Below, piece by piece: positions 1 to 8,715 of a stretch of 64,000 nt of DNA. A program made the translations under genes and the position numbers. Source of the DNA: Alphaproteobacteria bacterium (GTDB lineage: Bacteria; Pseudomonadota; Alphaproteobacteria; Rhodobacterales; Rhodobacteraceae); assembly GCA_030148665.1 (NCBI GenBank), contig JASBSZ010000005.1, positions 55,699-119,698 of the forward strand, written 5' to 3'. How positions within the stretch are numbered: the first letter of the stretch is position 1; every line of letters starts with the position of its first letter. Below the pieces are notes generated by a model. The model saw only the letters and a list, made by a program, of their open reading frames with translations, did no database searches and was not told where the DNA came from.

Positions 1-121
1 GGGAGGGTAAATGACATCGTGAAAACGCTCCTATTTCGCTGGCCAGCCGAGTCCTGATTGTGCCAAAACCTAAAGAAAGCCGCGAGGCAAGTAAACGACC
101 AGAAACGCCACGGGTGAAATC

Positions 122-1096
122 TTGGGCAAATCGCAGACATCGAATCGGGGCGGGGCCAGCACAGGGGCCAGTAGCGGGGCCAGTACGTGGGGCAATAGCG
201 GGGCCGGCTCGCAAGCGGGATCGCCCGAGGCCGGGCGGGCGGCGGAAGGATCGCTTGCCCCGGGGCTCTATTTCGTTGCAACGCCGATCGGGGCGGCGCG
301 CGACATCACGTTGCGCGCCCTCGATATCCTGCGCGCGGCCGATGTGCTGGCGGCCGAGGATACGCGAAACACCCGCCATCTGCTGGACATTCACGGTATC
401 CCCCTGCGCGGGCGCCCGCTGATCGCCTATCACGATCACAACGGGCCGGCCCGTCGGCCCCAGCTGATCCGCATGATCCGCGAGGGGCGCGCCGTTGCCT
501 ATGTTTCGGATGCCGGTACGCCCCTGCTGGCCGATCCCGGATATGCGCTGGGGCGCGCCGCCATCGACGAGGGGCTGCCGGTGGTGGCCGCCCCGGGGCC
601 ATCGGCCCTGCTGGCGGCGCTGACGGTGGCGGGCCTGCCCACCGACCAGTTCTTTTTTGCAGGTTTTCCCCCCGCGCGCGAGGGGGCGCGGCGCAAGATG
701 CTGCAGCCGCTCGCCTCCGTGCCGGGGACGCTGGTCTTTTATGAAAGCCCAAGACGGGTCGGCCGGACACTGAGCGACCTGGCCGAGATCCTGGGCGGCG
801 CGCGCGAGGCGGTGCTGTGCCGCGAACTGACCAAGAAATTCGAGGAAACCCGGCGCGGAACCCTGGCCGGCCTGGCACGGTCCTGCGCGCAGGATCCCCC
901 GCGGGGCGAGATCGTTCTGCTGGTTGCCCCTGCGCGCGCGGTTGCGTTTGACGATGAAACGGTCGATGCCCGCCTGCGCGCAGCGCTGGACGAGGGCATG
1001 TCGCTGCGCGATGCGGTGGACATGGTTGCGGCGGAATCGGGGCGCGCAAGGCGCGATGTCTATGGCAGGGCCCTGAGCCTGAAACGGGGTTCATGA
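122..1096 (+). CDS. rsmI: 16S rRNA (cytidine-1402-2'-O)-methyltransferase RsmI
   Basis: Tetrapyrrole-methylase-fold enzyme that 2'-O-methylates C1402 in the decoding centre of 16S rRNA using S-adenosylmethionine. The 324-residue product has the family motifs FVATPIG (about residue 51), AEDTRNTRHLL (about 77) and SDAGTPLLADPGY (about 129). The only in-frame start after the upstream stop at 92-94 is TTG at 122, with a weak GGGTGA ribosome site. The first 47 residues precede the conserved core and include a Gly/Ala/Ser/Thr stretch made by a 12-base tandem repeat, so the protein is longer than typical RsmI (about 280-290). It is followed by yraN and gshB, a gene order common in alphaproteobacteria. 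Identity is secure; the exact start is not. Confidence 0.92.
   Translation: MGKSQTSNRGGASTGASSGASTWGNSGAGSQAGSPEAGRAAEGSLAPGLYFVATPIGAARDITLRALDILRAADVLAAEDTRNTRHLLDIHGIPLRGRPLIAYHDHNGPARRPQLIRMIREGRAVAYVSDAGTPLLADPGYALGRAAIDEGLPVVAAPGPSALLAALTVAGLPTDQFFFAGFPPAREGARRKMLQPLASVPGTLVFYESPRRVGRTLSDLAEILGGAREAVLCRELTKKFEETRRGTLAGLARSCAQDPPRGEIVLLVAPARAVAFDDETVDARLRAALDEGMSLRDAVDMVAAESGRARRDVYGRALSLKRGS
152..211. repeat. Five imperfect 12-base tandem repeats inside rsmI
   Basis: Units at 152, 164, 176, 188 and 200 follow the pattern GGGGCCAGYANN. They keep the reading frame and encode the four-residue periods GAST, GASS, GAST, WGNS and GAGS ahead of the RsmI catalytic core. Such a tract can change length by slippage without a frameshift. 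Confidence 0.8.
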
Positions 1097-1148
1097 AAAA
1101 TTAGATGATTCGGCCCAATATCGAACGACATTCGAACGGAGGACGATC

Positions 1149-1502
1149 ATGGGCGGATCCCTTGCCTATCACAGCGGGTTGGCGGCCGAGGAAAGCGTCG
1201 CCAGCCACTATGTTGCCGCCGGCCACGACATCGCCGCGCGCCGCTGGCGCAGCAAGGCGGGCGAAATCGACCTGATCGCCCGCAAGGACGGAAACGTGAT
1301 CTTTGTCGAAGTCAAGAAAAGCCGCGATTTCGACAGTGCCGCGCGCATGCTGCGCGCGCGCCAGATCGCGCGTATCTATGCCTCGGCCGAGGCCTTTCTT
1401 GCTGGCGAACCAAAAGGTCTGGACAGCCCCGCGCGGTTTGATGTCGCGCTTGTGAACGGGCGCGGCGAAATCAGCATCATCGAAAACGCGATTTGCGCCT
1501 GA
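1149..1502 (+). CDS. yraN: YraN family (UPF0102) putative endonuclease-fold protein
   Basis: A 117-residue cytoplasmic protein of the YraN/UPF0102 family, predicted from its fold to be a restriction-endonuclease-like nuclease. The core motif GEIDLIA (about residues 38-44) followed by FVEVK (about 57-61) matches the D-(E)xK active-site pattern. The ATG at 1149 has a GGAGG ribosome site seven bases upstream. It lies 52 bases after rsmI and 66 before gshB on the same strand, probably one transcript. The family's true substrate is not established; an association with DNA repair or uptake is inferred from the fold only. Confidence 0.9.
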   Translation: MGGSLAYHSGLAAEESVASHYVAAGHDIAARRWRSKAGEIDLIARKDGNVIFVEVKKSRDFDSAARMLRARQIARIYASAEAFLAGEPKGLDSPARFDVALVNGRGEISIIENAICA

Positions 1503-1568
1503 TCGCCGTTGCAACCGGCGCCGGATTGCCCCAGATATGACGGGAAACAACAATCCGGGGGCCGGGCC

Positions 1569-2513
1569 ATGGGGCTGAAAGTCGCGATCCAGATGGATCC
1601 GATCGAGCGGATCGACATTGATGCAGACAGCACCTTTCGCATCGCGGAAGAGGCGCAGGAACGTGGGCATGAGCTGTTCTATTTCACGCCCGACAGGCTG
1701 GCCTATCAGCAGGGCAGGGTCACCGCCAGGGGCTGGCCGCTGAGGGTGCGTCGTGAAAAGGGAAACCATTTTTCCCTGGGGGAAGAACAGGAAATCGATC
1801 TGGGCGCCTGGGACGTGGTGTGGCTGCGTCAGGATCCGCCGTTCGACATGGCCTATATCACCACCACCCATCTGCTGGACATGATCCATCCGCAGACCCT
1901 CGTCGTCAACGACCCGACATGGGTGCGCAACTACCCGGAAAAGCTGCTGGTGCTGCAGTTTCCCGATCTGACGCCGCCGACCGCAATCGCCCGCGACATC
2001 GAAACCCTCAGGGCCTTTCGCGCGCGCCACGGCGACATCATCCTGAAACCGTTATACGGCAATGGCGGCGCCGGCGTTTTCCGTCTGGATCCCAATGACG
2101 GCAATTTCAACGCCCTGCACGAGCTTTTCACCGGCATGAGCCGCGAGCCGCTGATCGCCCAGAAATTCCTGCGCGATGTCGAGCAGGGCGACAAGCGGAT
2201 CATCCTTGTCGACGGCGTTCCGGTGGGTGGCATCAACCGGGTGCCGGCGCAAGGCGAGACGCGTTCCAACATGCATGTGGGCGGACGGGCCGAGAAAACC
2301 GACCTGACCGCGCGCGAGCGCGAGATCTGTGCGCGCATCGGGCCGCTGCTGCGCGAAAAGGGGCTGATATTCGTGGGCATCGACGTGATCGGCGGCATGC
2401 TGACCGAGATCAACGTGACCTCGCCCACGGGCATTCAGGAGCTTGAGCGTTTCGATGGCGTCAATGTCGCCGCCATGATCTGGGAGGCGATCGAGCAGAG
2501 GCGCAAGGCCTGA
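1569..2513 (+). CDS. gshB: Glutathione synthetase
   Basis: ATP-grasp ligase joining gamma-glutamylcysteine and glycine to make glutathione in the cytoplasm. The 314-residue product opens with [14 protein letters not shown], typical of GshB, and carries the ATP-grasp loop [10 protein letters not shown] (about 161-170) and the metal/substrate segment [12 protein letters not shown] near the C-terminus. I start it at ATG 1569 because the family begins just before KVAIQMDP; an upstream in-frame start at 1509 would add 20 unrelated residues. Its stop overlaps the start of the next gene (TGATG at 2511-2515), suggesting translational coupling with the hydrolase. Length is normal for the family. Confidence 0.95.
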   Translation: MGLKVAIQMDPIERIDIDADSTFRIAEEAQERGHELFYFTPDRLAYQQGRVTARGWPLRVRREKGNHFSLGEEQEIDLGAWDVVWLRQDPPFDMAYITTTHLLDMIHPQTLVVNDPTWVRNYPEKLLVLQFPDLTPPTAIARDIETLRAFRARHGDIILKPLYGNGGAGVFRLDPNDGNFNALHELFTGMSREPLIAQKFLRDVEQGDKRIILVDGVPVGGINRVPAQGETRSNMHVGGRAEKTDLTAREREICARIGPLLREKGLIFVGIDVIGGMLTEINVTSPTGIQELERFDGVNVAAMIWEAIEQRRKA

Positions 2514-3418
2514 TGGGCTGGCGTCTGACAGCCCTCAATCTGGGGCTGCGGATGGTTGCCAGGACCTATCTCGAACATGTGCGCGATCCCGGGCGGCTGC
2601 GCCGCAGCTTCGTGCGCAGCACGCGGGCCAACCCGGTCGCCCCCTTTTCGTGGTTTCTGGATGATCGGCTGGGGGCTGGCGGGCAGGTAGTTCCGGCGTT
2701 GTGGGCGATCAACCGGGCGGCGCGGGGGCGCGGCGTGATCCTGTATTTCCACGGCGGAGGCTATATCTCGGGCAGCCCGGCGACCCATGCCGCGCTGGGG
2801 GCCAGGCTCAGCGCCCTTTCGGGCATGCGCATGTGCCTGCCCGACTATCGGCTGGCGCCCGAACATCCCTTTCCCGCCGCGCCGATTGATGCGCTGGTGG
2901 CCTATCGGGCGTTGCTTGCCCGCGGCTATCCGCCCCGGCAGATCGTTCTGGGCGGCGACAGTGCCGGTGGCGGGTTGATGTTTGCCCTGCTGCACATGAT
3001 CGCACAGGCGCGCCTGCCGATGCCGGGGCGTGTCTTTGCCCTGTCGCCCTGGACCGATCTCACGCTCGATCAGGGGCCGCGGCTGGATGATGCGCTGAAC
3101 GATCCGTTGTTGCCTTTTGACCGGGTGCGCGAACTGCGCGACCTCTACATGGCCGGGGCCGATCCCCATGATCCGCGCGCAACCCCGTTGCTGGGCGATT
3201 TTCATGGCGGGCCGCCGACGATGATTCAGGTTGGCAGCGCCGAGATGCTGCTGGACGACAGCCGGCGCATGGCCGCACATCTGCGTGCGCAGGGCGTCGA
3301 GGTGCGGCTGGATGTCTGGCCGCAGGCGCCCCATGTGTGGCAGAATTTCCAGGGACGTCTGCCCGAGGCCGACCGGGCGCTGGCCCAGTTGGCGGCCTTT
3401 GTCTCGGGGCGGCGCTGA
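2513..3418 (+). CDS. Alpha/beta hydrolase, hormone-sensitive-lipase type
   Basis: A 301-residue esterase/lipase-fold protein. It shows the HSL-family oxyanion motif HGGGY (about residue 80), DYRLAPEHPFPAA (about 110-122), the nucleophile elbow GGDSAGGG with catalytic Ser (about 150), and a late His in PHVW (about 273) that would finish a Ser-Asp-His triad. No signal peptide is evident, so it probably acts in the cytoplasm on short-chain esters; the real substrate cannot be told. Its start overlaps the gshB stop and its end is one base from the convergent comM stop. Confidence 0.85.
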   Translation: MGWRLTALNLGLRMVARTYLEHVRDPGRLRRSFVRSTRANPVAPFSWFLDDRLGAGGQVVPALWAINRAARGRGVILYFHGGGYISGSPATHAALGARLSALSGMRMCLPDYRLAPEHPFPAAPIDALVAYRALLARGYPPRQIVLGGDSAGGGLMFALLHMIAQARLPMPGRVFALSPWTDLTLDQGPRLDDALNDPLLPFDRVRELRDLYMAGADPHDPRATPLLGDFHGGPPTMIQVGSAEMLLDDSRRMAAHLRAQGVEVRLDVWPQAPHVWQNFQGRLPEADRALAQLAAFVSGRR

Positions 3419-3419
3419 G

Positions 3420-4928
3420 TCAGCCGCGCAGGCTCAGCCGGAACGAGATCGCCTCGGCCAGATGGGGCGGCTGGAGGTCGCGCGCGCCGTCCAGATCGGC
3501 GATGGTGCGCGCAACCCGCAGGATCCGGTGATAGCCGCGCGCCGAGAGCCCGAATTTCCGCGCCGCGCGCATCAAGAGGGCGCGCCCCTCGGTATCGGGC
3601 CGGGCGATATCCTCCAGCACCTGCCCCTGGGCGTCGGCATTGACACTGCAGCCCGGCACGTCGGCAAAGCGCGCGGCCTGCACGGCGCGCGCACGGGCCA
3701 CGCGGGCCGCAACCGCGGCGGAACCCTCGCCCGCGGCGGGAAGGGACAGCTCGTCCAGCGTGACCGGCGGCACCTCGATGCGCAGATCGAAACGATCCAT
3801 CAGCGGCCCGGAAATGCGGCCCAGATAATCGCGCCCGCATGATGGTGCCTGATTGCAGGCCCGGGCCGGGTCGAACAGCTGTCCGCACCGACACGGGTTG
3901 GCCGCCGCGATCAGGAGAAAGCGGCACGGATAGCGGATATGGGCATTGGCGCGCGCGATGGTGACCTCGCCGGTCTCGACGGGCTGGCGCAGGGTTTCGA
4001 GCACCGCGCGGGGGAATTCGGGAAACTCGTCCATGAACAGCACGCCGTTATGGGCCAGAGAAACCTCGCCCGGTCGCGCGCCGCGCCCGCCGCCAACGAT
4101 CGCCGCCATGCTGGAGGTGTGGTGTGGCGCGCGAAAGGGGCGCATGCGCGTAATTCCGCCTTCGCTCAGCAGGCCGGCAAGCGAATGGATCATCGAGGTT
4201 TCCAGCGCCTCGGCCGCGTCGAGTGGGGGCAGCAGCGACGGTATGCGCGCGGCCAGCATGGATTTGCCCGATCCGGGCGGGCCGACCATCAGCAGGTGAT
4301 GACGCCCCGCCGCGGCGATTTCGAGGGCGCGCCTGGCCCGGTCCTGCCCCTTGACGTCGGACAGGTCGGCACAATGTGCTGCGGGGCCGATTTCACCGGC
4401 CTCGGCCGGGGCGAGTACGGTGCGGCCGGTGAAATGGTTGATGCAGTCCAGCAATCCGACGGGCGCGATGACCTCGGCCGCGTCCACCCAGGCGGCCTCG
4501 GCCCAGCAGGCGGCCGGGCAGATCAGGCGACAGCTGTTTTCGGCCGCGGTCAGCGCCGCGGGAAGGGCGCCGACCACGGGCACAAGCGTGCCGTCCAGGG
4601 ACAGCTCGCCCAGGGCAACCGATCGCGCCGTTTCATCGCCGGGCAATGCGCCGATCGCCGCCAGAAGGGCCAGCGCGATCGGCAGGTCGAAATGCGATCC
4701 CTCCTTGGGCAGGTCGGCGGGCGACAGGTTGATCGTGATCTTGCGGGCCGGCAGGGCAACGGACAGCGCGTTCAGCGCCGCGCGCACCCTTTCGCGGGCC
4801 TCGGAAACGGCCTTGTCCGGGAGGCCGACGATCGAAAATGTCGGCAGGCCGGCGGTGATGGCGCACTGCACCTCGACAAGGCGGGCCTCGATTCCGCGAA
4901 AAGCAACGGTCTGGGTCGTTGCGACCAT
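3420..4928 (-). CDS. comM: YifB/ComM family Mg-chelatase-like AAA+ ATPase
   Basis: A 502-residue ATPase of the ComM/YifB family. ComM in naturally transformable bacteria is a hexameric branch-migration helicase acting on integrating DNA. Visible parts are the N-terminal Lon-protease-like fold (SIVGLPDKAVSEARERV, about 32-48), Walker A GPPGSGKS (about 217-224), the Walker B-like VLFMDEFPEF, a CRCGQ segment and a C-terminal Mg-chelatase domain ending SFRLSLRG. ATG at 4928 is preceded by AAAGGA. It is a single gene convergent with the hydrolase and divergent from mntH. Whether this organism is transformable is unknown. Confidence 0.93.
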   Translation of the reverse strand: MVATTQTVAFRGIEARLVEVQCAITAGLPTFSIVGLPDKAVSEARERVRAALNALSVALPARKITINLSPADLPKEGSHFDLPIALALLAAIGALPGDETARSVALGELSLDGTLVPVVGALPAALTAAENSCRLICPAACWAEAAWVDAAEVIAPVGLLDCINHFTGRTVLAPAEAGEIGPAAHCADLSDVKGQDRARRALEIAAAGRHHLLMVGPPGSGKSMLAARIPSLLPPLDAAEALETSMIHSLAGLLSEGGITRMRPFRAPHHTSSMAAIVGGGRGARPGEVSLAHNGVLFMDEFPEFPRAVLETLRQPVETGEVTIARANAHIRYPCRFLLIAAANPCRCGQLFDPARACNQAPSCGRDYLGRISGPLMDRFDLRIEVPPVTLDELSLPAAGEGSAAVAARVARARAVQAARFADVPGCSVNADAQGQVLEDIARPDTEGRALLMRAARKFGLSARGYHRILRVARTIADLDGARDLQPPHLAEAISFRLSLRG

Positions 4929-5108
4929 CGGTGTCCTTTCTGGCGGGGTATTGCAAGGCTAGGGTGAACGTGGTTGATTTTTGGTTAATGCCCGGGCAGC
5001 CGGAGGATGCCCCGATATGGGCCGCGACGACAGAGGCTGCGGAAGCAGCCGACGGCACCGGGTTCGTGGTCGTGTCAAGGCGGTGACGCCAGGGGCTGTC
5101 CGACCCGG

Positions 5109-5137
5109 TTGACAGGTCTGGGCGTATCACTTAATGA
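5109..5137 (+). promoter_or_regulatory. Candidate mntH promoter
   Basis: A perfect -35 hexamer TTGACA (5109-5114) is followed, about 17 bases on, by an AT-rich stretch beginning TAATGA (5132). The -10 match is poor, so only the -35 is convincing. Transcription from here would begin near 5144, inside the palindrome at 5141-5155 and upstream of the start codon at 5200. Confidence 0.45.
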
Positions 5138-5140
5138 AAA

Positions 5141-5155
5141 TGCAAATCACTCGCA
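5141..5155. promoter_or_regulatory. Possible manganese-responsive operator (Mur/Fur-family box)
   Basis: TGCAAATCACTCGCA is an imperfect inverted repeat with ends TGC/GCA. It resembles the alphaproteobacterial Mur (Fur-family, manganese-sensing) operator, roughly TGCAA-N5-TTGCA. It sits at the expected transcription start of mntH, where bound repressor would block RNA polymerase. The match is by eye and inexact. Confidence 0.5.
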
Positions 5156-5199
5156 ACAAGCGAAACAGACCGTACAAACCCCCCGGGGAGAAGAAACCG

Positions 5200-6531
5200 A
5201 TGCAGCAGTCCAAGGGCTGGCGACAGGCGAGAAGCACCCCGAGCCTGCCCGAATCGCATGGCTCGATTCCCGTCAGCGGGCGTTTTCTGCGCCGGTTTGC
5301 GGCCTTTTTCGGCCCCGGCTATATCGTCGCGGTGGGGTATATGGACCCCGGCAACTGGGCGACCTCGATCGCCGGCGGATCGGCCTTTGGCTACAGCCTG
5401 CTGTTTGTCGCGCTCTTGTCGAACTTCATGGCCATCCTGCTGCAGGCGCTTGCCCTGCGTCTGGGCATTGCCAGCGGGCGCGATCTGGCGCAGGCCTGCC
5501 ACGATGCCTGGCCGCGCTGGGTCAGCAACATCCTGTGGGTGCTGGCCGAGGCGGCAATCATTGCCACCGATCTGGCCGAGGTGATCGGCACCGCGATCGC
5601 GCTGAACCTGTTGTTCGGGATTCCGCTGACCCTGGGCGTCGTGCTGACGGCGCTGGATGTCTTTCTGATCCTGTGGCTGCAGAACCGGGGTTTCCGTTAC
5701 CTCGAGGCGGTGGTGATCGCGCTGACGCTGGTGATCGCAGCCAGTTTCGTCATCCAGATGAGCTATGCCGATCCGGTGATCGGCGATGTTCTGGCCGGGT
5801 TCATTCCGCGCAGCGATCTGCTGACCAACCCGGATATGCTGTATCTGTCGCTGGGGATCATCGGCGCGACCGTGATGCCGCATAACCTGTATCTGCATTC
5901 CTCGATCATCCAGACGCGGGATTTCGGGGATTCCATTGCGGCAAAACGGCAGGCGATCTGGATGGGGACGCTGGATTCGACCATCGCCCTGATGTTTGCG
6001 CTGTTCATCAATGCCTCGATCCTGATCCTGTCGGCGGCGGCCTTCTATTCCACCGGCCGTTTCGAGGTGGCCGAGATCCAGGATGCGCACCGGCTGATCG
6101 CGCCGGTGCTGGGCGCACCGCTGGCGGCCACGCTGTTCGGAGTCGCGCTGCTGGCCTCGGGGTTGAATTCGACGGTCACGGCGACGTTGTCGGGGCAGAT
6201 CGTGATGGAGGGCTTTATCCGGCTGCGCATCTCGCCCGTGCTGCGCCGTCTGATCACCCGGGGGATTGCCATCCTGCCAACGGTTGCCGTCACGATGATC
6301 TTTGGCGAAAGCGGCACGGCGCGTCTGCTGATCCTGTCCCAGGTGGTTCTCAGCCTGCAACTGCCCTTTGCCATAGTCCCGCTGGTGCTGTTCACGGCCA
6401 ATCGGGAAAAGATGGGGGGATTGCAGGCGCCGCTCTGGCTGACGCTGTTGTGCGGGCTGATCGCGGTGGTTCTGGTGGCGCTGAATCTCAAGCTGATCTT
6501 CGATGTGTCGATGGGTGCGGTGGCGTTGTGA
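5200..6531 (+). CDS. mntH: NRAMP family divalent metal (Mn2+) transporter MntH
   Basis: Proton-coupled importer of manganese and other divalent metals in the inner membrane. The 443-residue product shows the NRAMP signature [20 protein letters not shown] (DPGN in the first helix, metal-binding) and [14 protein letters not shown] (MPHN in the sixth helix), with about eleven hydrophobic segments. I start at ATG 5200, which has GGGGAG nine bases upstream. An in-frame ATG at 5134 lies upstream of the likely transcription start. It stands alone, divergent from comM, behind a TTGACA element and a Mur-like palindrome, so manganese repression is likely. A repeat element lies just after the stop. Confidence 0.94.
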   Translation: MQQSKGWRQARSTPSLPESHGSIPVSGRFLRRFAAFFGPGYIVAVGYMDPGNWATSIAGGSAFGYSLLFVALLSNFMAILLQALALRLGIASGRDLAQACHDAWPRWVSNILWVLAEAAIIATDLAEVIGTAIALNLLFGIPLTLGVVLTALDVFLILWLQNRGFRYLEAVVIALTLVIAASFVIQMSYADPVIGDVLAGFIPRSDLLTNPDMLYLSLGIIGATVMPHNLYLHSSIIQTRDFGDSIAAKRQAIWMGTLDSTIALMFALFINASILILSAAAFYSTGRFEVAEIQDAHRLIAPVLGAPLAATLFGVALLASGLNSTVTATLSGQIVMEGFIRLRISPVLRRLITRGIAILPTVAVTMIFGESGTARLLILSQVVLSLQLPFAIVPLVLFTANREKMGGLQAPLWLTLLCGLIAVVLVALNLKLIFDVSMGAVAL

Positions 6532-6535
6532 TCGT

Positions 6536-6594
6536 TGGGGGCGCTGCCCCCGTCGCTGGCGCGACTCCCCCGGCGTATTTGGGCAAAGAAGAAG
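6536..6594 (+). repeat. Convergent-gene intergenic repeat, copy 1
   Basis: A GC hairpin (GGGGGCGCTGCCCCC) is followed by a core reading GTATTTGGGCAAAGAAGAAG. It fills the gap between the convergent mntH and histidine-phosphatase stops. Related copies are at 11493, 17480 and 36735, all between convergent genes. A role as two-way transcription terminator is inferred. Confidence 0.8.
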
Positions 6595-6595
6595 C

Positions 6596-7174
6596 TCAGG
6601 GGCGGTGGTTCACGCCCTTGATGCGCCAGCCGGGGTTGAGGAATTCGAGACGGGTGACCGACAGGTTGTCGATGGTAAAGCCGAGCGCCGAGGCAGGCGC
6701 CATGCCGGCGGCGCGCTGGAGCTGGGTCAGGATCACGCCGAAATGGGCGACCGCGACGATATGGGCGCCCGGGTGGCCCTTGTTCATGTCGTCAACCAAG
6801 CGGCTGACGCGCTGCGCGGCCTGATTCCAGCTTTCGCCTTCGGGTGGGGCGGTATCGCCGGGGTTGCTCCAGTAGGCGCGGGCAAGTTCGGGGTGAGTTT
6901 GCGAGATTTCGGCATGGGTCTTGCCCTCCCAGGCGCCGAAATGGATCTCGCGCAAGCGTGGGCTGTCGGGCAGGCGTTGGCGGTTGTGCTGGATGGCGTC
7001 GGCGGTGGCGCTGGCGCGGGCAAGGTCGCTGGAGATGACAAGAGCGTCGTCGGGAAGGTGGTTGGCCAGCCGGTCGAGCGCGGCGTGGTCCGACAGGTCG
7101 GCGGGCAGGTCTGTCCAGCCGATCAGGCCGTCGGCATGGGTCGGGCCGTGGCGGATCCACCACCAGCAGGTCAT
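6596..7174 (-). CDS. Histidine phosphatase family protein, probable alpha-ribazole phosphatase (CobC-like)
   Basis: A 192-residue phosphoglycerate-mutase-like phosphatase. It has the N-terminal RHG motif (IRHGPTHADG) carrying the phospho-accepting His, an ISSDLARASATADAI segment typical of the family, EIHFGAWEGKTHAEI, and the second active-site His in VAHFGV. The ATG at 7174 overlaps the stop of cobU (ATGA). This coupling to a cobinamide kinase is the main reason to propose alpha-ribazole-5'-phosphate dephosphorylation in nucleotide-loop assembly. By sequence alone it could be another histidine phosphatase. A much longer upstream extension of this frame is only the shadow of cobU. Confidence 0.75.
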   Translation of the reverse strand: MTCWWWIRHGPTHADGLIGWTDLPADLSDHAALDRLANHLPDDALVISSDLARASATADAIQHNRQRLPDSPRLREIHFGAWEGKTHAEISQTHPELARAYWSNPGDTAPPEGESWNQAAQRVSRLVDDMNKGHPGAHIVAVAHFGVILTQLQRAAGMAPASALGFTIDNLSVTRLEFLNPGWRIKGVNHRP

Positions 7175-7734
7175 CTTGCGGCCCGTGGGGTGCGGCCAGG
7201 GGGGAGGCTGGGGATCTGCCCCTTGAGGGCCAGCGGCAGCCCCGCCATCACTGCCACCACAAGGTCGGCACGCGCGGCAATCTGCTGGTTCAGCGCCCCC
7301 TGGGCATTGGCAAAGCGGCGGGCCGTCGGGTCGGGGTTGATGCCGCCAAGCCCGACCTCGTTGGTGACCATGACCACCGGCGCGCGCCGGGCAGAGAGTG
7401 CCTCGATCAGGGGCGGGGCAAGCGCCGAGGTGTCGTGACCGGCCATCAGGTGGTTGCTCAGCCACATGGTCAGGCAATCGACAAGGGCGATTTCCCCGGG
7501 ACGGATGCGGGCGAGGGCCGGAGCAAGGTCAAGCGGGGCCTCGATCAGGCGCCACTGGCCGGTGCGGCGGGCCTTGTGCCGGGCGATTTTTGTGTGCATT
7601 TCGTCATCCAGCGCCTGGGCGGTGGCGATATAGACGGGTGACAACCCGCTGGACAGCACCAGCCCCTCGGCCCAGGCCGATTTGCCCGAGGCAACGCCGC
7701 CGGTGACAAGGGTGATGTGGGGAAAATCCGTCAT
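7171..7734 (-). CDS. cobU: Bifunctional adenosylcobinamide kinase/adenosylcobinamide-phosphate guanylyltransferase
   Basis: CobU/CobP phosphorylates adenosylcobinamide and transfers GMP to it, activating the corrinoid for attachment of the lower ligand. The 187-residue product has a P-loop TGGVASGKSAW near the N-terminus, the RHKARR segment carrying the guanylylated His region, VDCLTMWLSN and a C-terminal TNEVGLGGINPDPTARRF, all family hallmarks. I use ATG 7734; a GTG two codons upstream (7740) is possible. It overlaps the downstream phosphatase by four bases. It joins functionally with the riboswitch-led cobamide uptake operon at 54-62 kb, since CbiZ products re-enter the pathway at this stage. 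Confidence 0.93.
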   Translation of the reverse strand: MTDFPHITLVTGGVASGKSAWAEGLVLSSGLSPVYIATAQALDDEMHTKIARHKARRTGQWRLIEAPLDLAPALARIRPGEIALVDCLTMWLSNHLMAGHDTSALAPPLIEALSARRAPVVMVTNEVGLGGINPDPTARRFANAQGALNQQIAARADLVVAVMAGLPLALKGQIPSLPPGRTPRAAR

Positions 7735-7828
7735 GCGCACCTGTTATCAGCAGGGCGCGCGCGGCAAAAGCCCCGTATGGCGGCGAATTTGGGGATTTCA
7801 GGCAGGCGATCTCGCGCTACAAGGGGGC

Positions 7829-8644
7829 ATGTTTCGTCTGTTCCTGTTTCTTGTGATCCTTGTCCCTGCTGCGGTGCGCGCAGGCCAGATCACGCCCGCC
7901 ATGCTGGACCGTCTGCCGCCTGCCGATATCGTGGTGCTGGGCGAGGTGCATGACAACCCGGCGCAGCATCGCAACCAGGCCCGTGCCGTGCGCGCCCTTC
8001 AGCCGCGTGCGCTGGTGTTCGAGATGCTGGTGCCCGCACAGCTGTCGGCCATAACCCCCGACAGGCGGCATGACCGGCAGGCGCTGGCACGGGCGCTGAA
8101 CTGGAAGAAATCGGGCTGGCCGGATTTCGCGATGTATTTCCCCATTTTTCAGGCGGCGCCCAGGGCGCGCATCTATGCCGGTAACCTGCCACGCAAGCAG
8201 ATCCGCAAGGCGATTTTCGACGGGGCCGCGGGGGTGTTCGGCGCGGGTGCCGCGCGTTTCGGGCTGGATCGACCCTTGCCCCAACCACAGAATGACCGGC
8301 GCATACAGGGCCAGCGCGAGGCCCATTGCAACGCCCTGCCCGAGGACATGCTGGGCGGCATGGTCGAGGCCCAGCGCCTGCGCGACGCCAGCATTGCGCG
8401 GGCCGCGATCCGTGCCTTTCGCGAAACAGGCGGCCCGGTAGTGGTGATCACCGGCAATGGTCACGCAAGGCGCGACTGGGGCGTGCCGGCGATGATCGCA
8501 CAGGCGGCACCCGCGCTGAAGGTGCTGAGCATCGGCCAGCTTGAACAGGCCCCTGACGGCCCTCCGCCCTATGATTTGTGGCTGCTGACCGCGCCGACGC
8601 AGCGCGACGACCCTTGCGAGGTGTTTCGCAGGAAAAGGCAGTAG
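7829..8644 (+). CDS. ChaN family protein (haem-binding uptake protein, Tiki superfamily-like)
   Basis: A 271-residue exported protein. Residues 1-18 are a hydrophobic signal peptide ending AAVRA. The mature part has VLGEVHDNPAQHRNQA (about 36-51) and GNGHARRDWGVP (about 211-222), typical of the ChaN/haem-binding lipoprotein family (DUF399). In Campylobacter ChaN binds haem pairs; no function is proven here. There is no lipobox cysteine, so it is probably free in the periplasm. ATG 7829 follows AAGGGGG. It is divergent from cobU. Confidence 0.75.
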   Translation: MFRLFLFLVILVPAAVRAGQITPAMLDRLPPADIVVLGEVHDNPAQHRNQARAVRALQPRALVFEMLVPAQLSAITPDRRHDRQALARALNWKKSGWPDFAMYFPIFQAAPRARIYAGNLPRKQIRKAIFDGAAGVFGAGAARFGLDRPLPQPQNDRRIQGQREAHCNALPEDMLGGMVEAQRLRDASIARAAIRAFRETGGPVVVITGNGHARRDWGVPAMIAQAAPALKVLSIGQLEQAPDGPPPYDLWLLTAPTQRDDPCEVFRRKRQ

Positions 8645-8715
8645 CCGCCGCGGGATGGACATGAACGCGCCGCCCGCCTAGACATGGGGCGTCGGAGTGG
8701 CATGAAGGGGATGAG

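Noticed and set aside
152..211. CRISPR-like array
   Set aside because: The 12-base units have no spacers and keep a reading frame; no cas genes or other spaced repeats were seen in the window.
5134..5199. ATG 5134 as the mntH start
   Set aside because: It lies upstream of the likely transcription start and inside the promoter region, and ATG 5200 has a good ribosome site.
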